Position numbers and translations under genes: made by a program
Part shown: positions 56,814 to 64,000 of the stretch, in pieces
Layout: every line of letters begins with the position of its first letter
Numbering within the stretch: the stretch's first letter is position 1
The notes under the pieces: model-generated
What the model was told of the DNA's origin: nothing
The model's database searches: none
The model's input: only the letters and a program-made list of their open reading frames with translations
Origin: Lasiosphaeris hirsuta
Taxonomy: Eukaryota; Ascomycota; Sordariomycetes; Sordariales; Lasiosphaeriaceae
DNA length: 64,000 nt
Direction: 5' to 3'
NCBI GenBank assembly: GCA_030549175.1
Contig: JAUKUA010000003.1
Coordinates: 3,596,001 to 3,660,000, forward strand

Positions 56814-57210
56814 GCCTTTTTAATTCTTGTTACTCTCTTCACCTTGCCTTCGTTGGTTTGCAGACCTGTCAGCAGCACCACTCGGTGCCGATCGACAAGA
56901 TCTCTGGTTGCAATGACGTTGCGGCTTTAGCCGTCCGGCACCGAGCTTCACAATTGGTGCCTGCCCGTTGGTCGTTGGGAGGGGAAGGTAGCACCCGTAT
57001 GACGCGGTCAAGTCACGCTGTAACAACTAACACTTCATGGTAACCTTGTGAATCCCTCAGCGTCGCCGCTAAATGCCAAATAATTCTGGCCAAATCCAAC
57101 TTATTCGTACCTTTCCCAAACTGCCACACTCTCCCTCCACCAACATAACCGCTTCCCCTCAACCTCGAACCATCAAAAACCACTAATCGTCATCACCATC
57201 AACGCCCACC
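56814..57210. other. intergenic region, promoter of the GFA gene
   Basis: About 400 bp; the last 100 bp are C/A-rich leader ending CCACC before the ATG. Nothing else recognised. Confidence 0.5.
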
Positions 57211-58449
57211 ATGATCGAGGCCAAAATAGTGCAAATCACGGCCCAGTGCCTCTGCAAGGACCACACCTTCACAGCTAGCATCCCCTCAACGCTGCTCCCG
57301 CTCCGAGCATCATGCTGCCACTGCGACTCGTGCCGCCACAACACGGGCGCGCTTTACTCCTCTGACACACCCTGGCCCGGGTCGTCAGCCGAGGCCCGGG
57401 AGAGCTCGCTGACGCGGTACAAGTTCTCGGAGCGGATCAATGTGCTCTTTTGCGGGCGGTGTTCGAGCCCCATGTTCTTCGAGGAGAAGAATGGCGGGGC
57501 GGAGGAGCCGCCCACGTACGGCGTGTTCACGGGCGTTTTAAAGGGGGAGTATCCTGAGGGGGGTTTGCTGGTGAGGATCGTCGAGCACATCTTTGTAGGG
57601 GATACGCTCGACGGCGGGGCGTCGTGCTGGCTGCGCCGGCCGCACGGCGATGATGCGCCCCCGGCCAAGATGTGGCTGGGAAAGAGGGGTTCGAGTGAGG
57701 AAGTTGACTATCCGAATCTGTGGCCGTCCGTGGCGGACCTGCCCGCGCCGGATGCGAAGCTGGCTCAGGATGAGATCCCCATTCGGTGCGTCTGCGGCGG
57801 CGTTGACTTGGTCCTGAAGGCCGGAGAGGCGCAGAGGGATCATGCAAACGCTCAGGAGGTGGACAGAGGGCCGCCCGTTGTGGATCCTACCTCCCACAAA
57901 AGTCTGGGAACATTTGACGGTTGCAACTCGTGCCGCTTGTCATCAGGGGTGGACATGTTCCATTGGTCATTCTATCTCCTTAAGTACATATCCTTCCCGT
58001 CACAGGACGAGGACGGAAAGACAGATTTCCCCAACCACAGCGCCGAACTTCGAGCAGCAGTGGACCTCGAGGAAGAAAGGGGGCGGGATCCTAGGCTAGG
58101 CACGCTCACCTACTACTCCAGCTCACCGGATGTGCAGAGATACTTTTGTGGCAGGTGCTCAGCATGTGTCTTTTATGCGGTAGACCAGCGGCCATATCTG
58201 GTCGATCTCTCTATCGGCATATTATGGTCCCCTGACGGCGCGAGGGCCGAGGGTGCTATCTCGTGGTCGTTGGGCGGCAAGGCCTCTCATCGACAGGACA
58301 TGATCGGGGGCTGGAGAGAGGGCCTTGTCCAAGCCATAGAGAACAGCGCCGAGGAGTGGCGGATCGAAAGGGGCTATCCCATCAACTGGAGAAGGACAGC
58401 GAGGGAACAGGCTGAACGGGAAGCGGCCGAGAAAGGCGAAACGAAATGA
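57211..58449 (+). CDS. two-domain GFA/CENP-V protein
   Basis: A single exon of 412 residues with a good start context (CCACCATGATC). Two GFA (glutathione-dependent formaldehyde-activating enzyme/CENP-V) zinc domains are in tandem. Domain 1 (about 10-155) has AQCLCKDHTF, CCHCDSCRHNTGA and LFCGRCSSPMFF. Domain 2 (about 190-375) has IRCVCGGVDLVL, FDGCNSCRLSSG and YFCGRCSACVFY. Each supplies the paired cysteines for two zinc ions, so both look intact. The C-terminus is charged and helical. Soluble; the true reaction of fungal members is unknown, and formaldehyde activation should not be assumed. Confidence 0.92.
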   Translation: MIEAKIVQITAQCLCKDHTFTASIPSTLLPLRASCCHCDSCRHNTGALYSSDTPWPGSSAEARESSLTRYKFSERINVLFCGRCSSPMFFEEKNGGAEEPPTYGVFTGVLKGEYPEGGLLVRIVEHIFVGDTLDGGASCWLRRPHGDDAPPAKMWLGKRGSSEEVDYPNLWPSVADLPAPDAKLAQDEIPIRCVCGGVDLVLKAGEAQRDHANAQEVDRGPPVVDPTSHKSLGTFDGCNSCRLSSGVDMFHWSFYLLKYISFPSQDEDGKTDFPNHSAELRAAVDLEEERGRDPRLGTLTYYSSSPDVQRYFCGRCSACVFYAVDQRPYLVDLSIGILWSPDGARAEGAISWSLGGKASHRQDMIGGWREGLVQAIENSAEEWRIERGYPINWRRTAREQAEREAAEKGETK

Positions 58450-60198
58450 GGGAGAAGGTCTGAAAACTCACTAGTGATAGGTACCAAGGTAGTTTTGAGA
58501 CATGAGCAATGACCCATTTGACATATACATCCTTTCACTAAGGTAGGTAAACAGTAGGCGTGCAATCTATGCCATCGTGATGGAGCTACGGTTTTAACCA
58601 TCTTCAGCGTCATTACATGTACACATAAATGCGGCCACACACGTTTACCGAATTCTTCCGCTGCATGTTGACATCAGAAGGATAGGGATGTAGTGCTCAT
58701 GTATGTGTCTGGAGGTGTGTAGGATGACCCCGGACCCCGGACCCCGGACCCCGGACGCGAATTTCGAGTTCCGGTGAAAGTGAAAGAGTGAGTGAGGGTG
58801 GCGATAATTGCCCGGCTCACCGTGGAGCTGGAAGTCCGCATATTAGCTTTCTGAGGGTAATATCTGAGGTACATGTGTATCTGTACATGCCCGTACCGTT
58901 CCCGCTAACTCCAAATACCGCGAAAAGGACATCGCCTGCTTGCATTTGCTCAGCAGCCCCCTATTATACTCGTAAGTCTTCTTACGAACAAATCTAGGAG
59001 TTTGCTAGATGATGTGAGTCGGCTTCGCTTGTCTCCAAGACGCCAACCATCACGACTCACTTACACCGAACGGACAGAGGTCAGAACGCAGCGAAACGCT
59101 TATACGACGGACAATACAGTAAGAAAAGCGCAGATCGACACGGGCAACTCGAGGAAAAGAAAGTCCAAAAATAGGCGCCCCCGCAATCCAGTGATTGAAC
59201 TCGAGTCGAGGGCAAAACCAGGGATTGTTACAATATTCCCCAAACTTAACCGCTTCGCAGGCATTTGCTCATTGTGCATACATGTGGGGTGATATGACAC
59301 ACCCCGATTCCGGGGCATAGTGGCAGCTCTGAGTCCGCAAGAACGATGGACTGGTGCCAAGACGAGGATGCCAAAGCAAGTTATACAAAACTCAGGCACG
59401 CTTCCCTAATGTCATCCCACAGCCGACTGCCGGCTCCCGGTTGCGTCGGTCGTTGCCCTCGGGATAGTCACTGCCACCCTTTCTCGCTTCTGTAAACACG
59501 GCGGAGAATATGACCCAATAGGAGATTATCAGGTATTTCCACCATCCAACCACACGAAGGCGCGAGCCCGGACATATTAATATGAAAGGCTTGTTTATAC
59601 GGTTTGTCCACGAGGATCCGCCTGTCCGGTTATTTGAGCGGGTAGCTGCCACACTGTACCTTATTGGAGGGGAGAGGTCAAAGAGACAAAGTGAGTCCGC
59701 CGATCCTGCCCTATTTTCTACCATATCACGCCGTAATACATTGCTGGCGGTGATGAAAGGAAATGGCACATCCCTTCGGCCCTCAGAGGCAGTTTAGAAT
59801 CGTTGTCATTTGCCACACTGACCTTTCCCACCATGACTGTGGATGGAAAATAGCCTGATCTTGGCTCGCGCGAGCACAGCATCCGGGGCGCAGGCAATTT
59901 CCAATGTGCAGCAATGCTATGAGGTGCTCACCAGGTCGCTGGAGTTCCCCAGATTGCTGACACGGCGGACGATGTCCAAGTCAAACGGCAACCCAAATTG
60001 CGAATATACCGAGCTATTGAGGGGGTGGTCGCAGCTGATCTTGGTGGGGAAAATAGAAACACGATTTCCTGGGCATCCCTATATAGACACGAGTGAAGCT
60101 GCAGTTCCGCGGAATTGGATCTGGACCTAGCGCAGCACTACTCCATTGTGGTGTAGATTTTGTAAACTTGGGGTTTCGACAGCGCCGAGTGATTCACC
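58450..60198. other. intergenic region with heptamer repeat
   Basis: 1.75 kb with no supported gene. A short tandem repeat (58726-58753) lies near the start. A minus-strand frame near 59.4-59.8 kb lacks motifs. The last part is promoter for the glycine-rich gene. Confidence 0.45.
58726..58753. repeat. GACCCCG heptamer, four perfect copies
   Basis: Four head-to-tail GACCCCG units, then a partial fifth (GAC). Confidence 0.95.
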
Positions 60199-62993
60199 AT
60201 GGCTCGGCACGGCCAAACTTTGTGGAAGTGCCTTGCGCTTGCTGCTCTGCAAGTTTCGGGGGCAGTTGCGGCCGACCAGGCAGCTTGCACTTGCACAGGT
60301 CTTGACTACACCAATGGAGGGTCGTATCTTGTGGACGGCTCAAATGACTCCGACTTCACTTTCACCTCGGTCTTCTCGTGTAAGTGACTTCCAATAGGTA
60401 CTGTGAGAAAGTAAAAAAAGAGCTTCATTGCTAACAGGCAACTTTCTTATCAGCTTGTGGTCAATCCGACAATGTGCAGCCTCTTCTGGTTGACCCCCAG
60501 GGCGTCGCGTATCCATGCACCGACATTGCTATGCAGGCCGAGGGCGAGCAGCAACAGTCTTCATGGTGAGCAATTCCACTGGAGGGTATCCAAGCTGACT
60601 TTGCTGACGTCACGTCCAGCCAAATTGCCTACTCGCAGATGTACACCGGCAAATGGACCATCGTCATCCAAGCCGACAGCGTAAACTTCCAGGTCGTCCG
60701 CGAGTTCCAGATCACCGTTCAAGCCCTCGAGCAAGTCACAACAACCGTGACACCGACCGTGGTCATCGGCGTAACCAGTACTCGCGCTGGCGTCAGTATG
60801 TCAACCTACATCTCCTGTTACCTCAGACCCTCCCCCCAACCTCACCATCACACACAATCAAGCTAACCCCCCCCACTCCTCTAGCCTTCGAAACGACCCT
60901 GACTCAAACCTCCATCGTCATCGCGCACGCGCCCACCCTGACGCTGCAATGCGGCCTTGACAGCGGCGCAACCCAGACCCTGACCAACTGGCTGCCCGTG
61001 CCGACCTCGGTCATCCACACGACCGTCTCGCAGACGCGCACCCTGGGCGCTACTACCTCCTACTACCAAACAACCGTCGGCCTCTCGGCCTACTGCCACT
61101 GGGCCGCGGGCCGCGCCCCGTCGCAGCCCGTCGCCGACAAGCCCGCCCCTGCCCCCTCGATCCCCAAGCCCAGCGGGTGTGCCGACGGCTGTCGTCCGTG
61201 GTACAATGGCAACCAGGGCGGCTGGGGATGGTCATCCGGCAGGAATGGGGGTAGTAAGGGCGGCGGTGGGAGTAGCGGAGGCGGGTCTGGTGGCTCCGGA
61301 AGCAGTCCTGGACGGGGAGGGGGTGGCGGCGGGTCCGGGGGAGGGTCTGGTGGGGGTTCGGGTAGCCCTGGGAGAGGTGGTGGTGGTGGTGGTGGAGGGA
61401 GCGGCGGAGGCGGGTCAGGGGGAGGTCGCGGTGGCGGTGGCTCCGGAGGGGGCTCGGGAGGAGGAAGTGGTGGCGGTCGAGGTATGTTTTACTCTCGCAG
61501 AGGCCTAGGATGGGTTTCAGAATGCTCCTTCCCTTAGAAAATTTGGCTGACAGACAAACAGGAGGCGGTGGAGGAGGCAGCGGTGGCGGCGGCGGCTCAG
61601 GAGGGAGCCCCGGACGGGGCGGAGGGGGTGGGGGATCTGGTGGTGGGAGTGGTGGGGGATCCGGTAGCCCCGGAAGAGGTGGTGGTGGTGGTGGTGGTGG
61701 TGGCAGTGGCGGAGGCGGCTCAGGAGGGAATAGAGGGGGTGGAGGTACGTCTTATTCTCGCCAATTTCCCTCTCCGTCCCAGAATACTATGTTGTGATTT
61801 ACTGACCCGATGGATAGGAGGAGGTAGCGGCGGTGGATCGGGTGGGAATAGAGGGGGTGGAGGTATGTTGACTTTACATCACTTGTCTCTTTTTGAGCTT
61901 TGCTGATACGGTGGTAAGGAGGCGGTAGCGGCGGAGGTGGCTCGGGAGGGAATAGAGGGGGTGGAGGTATGTTTTTGCTCTCCTTTTTCTGTTCCCCTTT
62001 CAGCTTATTCATGCCCGGTTTATCCTCAATGATCGCTAACGGAACGGATAGGAGGAGGCAGCGGTGGCGGCTCAGGGGGAAATCGAGGCGGAGGCGGAGG
62101 TGGTGGTGGTGGTGGTTCAGGGGGAGGAAATCGAGGTGGGGGTGGAGGCGGCGGCAGCGGCGGAGGCCGAGGCGGAGGTGAGTTGTCTGCCTGGCTATCC
62201 AATCTAGCAGTCGCTGACTTTCTAAACTACAGGAAGTGGTGGTGGCGGCAGTGGTGGCGGTAGAGGTGAGTTTCAGTCTCCCGTTGGGCTATATAAGGTG
62301 GCAACCTACAACCTTAACGGAACAACTAACATCTTCCAGGTGGTGGTGGTGGTGGCGGCGGAGGAGGAGGTCGTCGCCCCTCAGAGGAAGGAGGTATGGA
62401 TGCAGCTCACCCCTTGTTGTAACCTTCCTTTATGAAATACTGATACTCTTCATCTAGGTCAACCAGAGCCTGAGAAGAGAGATGCGGCCAAGGTTGCTGC
62501 CATCACCAGCACAATTATTCAGACAACATACACAGTTACCCAAACTTCAACAGTTGTTATTCCAGGCCGAACGGTTCTGGAAACTGGTACGGAGTATTCC
62601 CATCTGCTATACAAGTTGATGCTAATAAGTATCATTTAGTCTATGACACCACTACCGATACTTTGTAATTGCTCCTAGCGCCTTTCAGTTAAGTACTCGG
62701 CATCACTAACCGTCGTTATAGTGTCCCACCTACTCAAACCGTTTGCAATGAGCCAGATCTGGCTACCATCACCGTGTTCAAAGCACAGCCGACGCAGACC
62801 GTATACGACGTGGACTATGTCACACAGATCACGCAGCTGACCGTGGTCATTGGGTAAGCAGCCGGTTTACTCTTGCGACTGTTCTGTGCATTCGGCTAAC
62901 TGCGTGGCTCCTAGGCAAACACAATATCAGACATATTCCAATTATCCATCTGCTACGGCATGTTGGGCAAATGGTGGCTGGTACGGGGTGTGA
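60199..62993 (+). CDS. secreted glycine-rich repeat protein with serial repeated exons
   Basis: My splice model has 14 exons: 60199-60379, 60454-60565, 60620-60795, 60885-61481, 61562-61744, 61818-61862, 61919-61966, 62052-62177, 62233-62265, 62340-62393, 62458-62586, 62640-62664, 62722-62853 and 62915-62993. The total is 1920 nt, 639 residues, in frame throughout. A signal peptide (CLALAALQVSGAVAA) is followed by a Cys-containing N-domain and Thr-rich segments (TVTPTVVIGVTST). About 250 residues of Gly/Ser/Asn/Arg repeats follow (residues about 262-518). Next come EPEKR (possible Kex2 site), further Thr/Val-rich sequence (IIQTTYTVTQTSTVV) and a C-terminus with CWANGGWYGV. Exons 5-10 are all phase 1-1 and begin and end alike, indicating exon-intron unit duplication. 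Probable wall or extracellular matrix protein; family unknown to me. Confidence 0.75.
61482..62339 (+). repeat. tandem exon-intron modules in the glycine-rich gene
   Basis: Six introns and five small exons recur in the same pattern. Exons 5, 6 and 7 end in the same GAATAGAGGGGGTGGAG before a GTAYGT donor. Exons 6 and 8 start after the same GGATAG acceptor with GAGGAGG. Exon lengths are 183, 45, 48, 126 and 33 nt, all multiples of three. Confidence 0.75.
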
Positions 62994-63501
62994 TTGGTTT
63001 CTTAAGGACGGATGCTTCACATGAAGTCCTTGTCGCATCTTCTCCTATTCCTATAACCTGTATTGAAACGGTCCCAATTTAGCAGGCCGGGTGGGAGCAG
63101 CTGGGGCTATCCATCGAAGATATAATAAAAACCTGTTTTGAGCCGGCTGCTAATTCACTTACTACCTTGGAGTAGATAGGTAGGTAATGTGTACTTCTAC
63201 CCTTCACGTTCTCGTGTCTCTTCTTCCTCGAAACTTTTGACCCTTGATTTGTACTGATCGGCCATTGTCTTGGGCGCTGGCAGGCTCATGATCTTTGCAA
63301 AGGACATTGCCTAGTTTTGTCTTATCCCTAGCCAGGGTGACTCCTTTTCCCTTGTAAGTATTGCGTAGGTTAAGAACCCCTTGATTTGGTTTTCAGGGTT
63401 GGCATAGGTTTCGAGACCGTCGGACAAATCGCCGAAGTCCTTCTGCTAGGAGTGTGAAGAAGTCTAGGTAACAATCATGTTCATAGTTTATCTCATTTTA
63501 T
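62994..63501. other. intergenic region
   Basis: Between the glycine-rich gene (+) and the edge fragment (-). Nothing recognised beyond probable 3' flanks. Confidence 0.5.
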
Positions 63502-64000
63502 TCAATCTCGATAAACTATATGAAGTGCAGAATTCTGTTGGCAAGGTAAGATCGGAGCTGATATTGAGATATTGAAGCGTTTCATGCTCGGATGATTGTA
63601 TTGTACGGCAATACATTTTTTCCAAGAAAGGCTATGGATGGAACTGAATTCACTCAACTTCGGTCGTTTCTGTTGGGAAGCAGCCATCTGCTTCTGAAGT
63701 TCCCTTTTTCTGGCAGTCTTTTGTCTCTCCAGTAGCAGATCCTCAGAAGATTTCTTCGCCATATCTAAAAGCTCAGACTTGAGATCATGGAGGGCCATCG
63801 ATATTAGTTCACTCATTGACTCCTCCAGTTCTTCAATCTTTTACTCATCCCCAAGAGCGCCTCGAATATTCCAAAATTGATGATCTATGTCTCGCTCCCG
63901 GGCCATGACATGGTGGCAGTAGTGTTTCCCCAGCCCTTCAAACTTGGAGCGGCGGAGAACCGACAGAATGCTGGCTCGCTCCCATTCCGAATGATGGAGC
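63502..64000 (-). pseudogene. edge fragment of an unknown coiled-coil protein, in-frame stop
   Basis: From the window edge the minus strand reads an open frame (SEWERASILSVLRRSKF, then HVMARERDIDHQFWNIRGAL) to a TAA at 63843-63841. The same frame then continues as charged helix KIEELEESMSELISMALHDL and a basic segment (RKRELQKQMAASQQKRPKL) to the stop at 63502. The TAA fits a CAA-to-TAA (CpA to TpA) change, or an intron could begin with the overlapping GTAAAA. The family is not recognised, and the 5' part is outside the window. Confidence 0.4.

Noticed and set aside
1..64000. CRISPR array, intact transposon or viral insertion
   Set aside because: No spaced direct repeats, transposase, reverse transcriptase or terminal repeats were seen.

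Overview
The window looks like nuclear DNA of a filamentous ascomycete (Pezizomycotina, most likely a Sordariomycete). Genes carry short introns (about 50-120 nt) with CTRAY-type branch points. Conserved fungal families are present (INO80, ARB1, RPL18, GH72 glucanosyltransferase, lipoxygenase, Zn2Cys6 and C2H2-like regulators, Ytp1, fungal STAND N-terminal domain). Coding stretches are GC-rich and separated by long gene-poor stretches. This assignment rests on protein families and intron style; no species is claimed.

Layout. 0.6-3.0 kb: secreted S41 peptidase (-) whose frame is broken twice. 4.8-5.4 kb: small membrane protein resembling promethin/LDO (+). 6.8-12.7 kb: chromatin remodeler INO80 (-). 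14.6-15.5 kb: decayed gene of a fungal-specific multicopy family, with its 3' end duplicated. 16.5-18.6 kb: ribosome-biogenesis ABC protein ARB1 (-). 20.8-21.7 kb: stand-alone STAND/NLR-type N-terminal domain protein (+). 22.3-23.5 kb: lipid-droplet hydrolase with a GC-AG intron (+). 24.1-25.0 kb: four-span membrane protein (-). 25.0-31.7 kb: about 6.7 kb with no supportable gene, holding a 21-base G tract and a 17-bp minisatellite. 31.8-33.5 kb: GPI-type GH72+CBM43 wall glucanosyltransferase (+). 34.8-36.5 kb: acidic protein of unknown function (+). 36.9-37.3 kb: Alb1-like ribosome-biogenesis protein (-). 37.8-40.1 kb: lipoxygenase (-). 42.4-43.8 kb: paraoxonase-like protein (+), ending 47 bp from the convergent flavin oxidoreductase at 43.9-45.3 kb (-). 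47.2-48.1 kb: zinc-finger protein (+). 48.6-49.4 kb: RPL18 (-). 50.2-52.0 kb: Zn2Cys6 regulator (+), followed by an M20 amidohydrolase at 52.6-53.9 kb (+). 54.6-56.3 kb: Ytp1-like membrane protein (+). 56.57-56.81 kb: candidate Pol III-type structured RNA. 57.2-58.4 kb: two-domain GFA/CENP-V protein (+). 60.2-63.0 kb: 14-exon secreted glycine-rich protein built from repeated phase-1 exons (+). 63.5-64.0 kb: edge fragment (-).

Functional links are loose. INO80, ARB1, RPL18 and the Alb1-like gene are housekeeping (chromatin and ribosome assembly). The promethin-like protein and LDAH-type hydrolase both point to lipid droplets, and the lipoxygenase to lipid oxidation. The S41 peptidase, GH72 enzyme and glycine-rich protein act outside the cell or in the wall. 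The only plausible local regulator/enzyme pair is the Zn2Cys6 factor with the M20 amidohydrolase. No biosynthetic cluster, CRISPR array, tRNA or intact transposon was recognised.

The most interesting items are the candidate structured RNA near 56.6 kb and the glycine-rich gene whose serial class 1-1 exons resolve into one in-frame 639-residue protein. Next come the orphan STAND N-terminal domain and the pseudogene with stop codons of the type left by repeat-induced point mutation (RIP).
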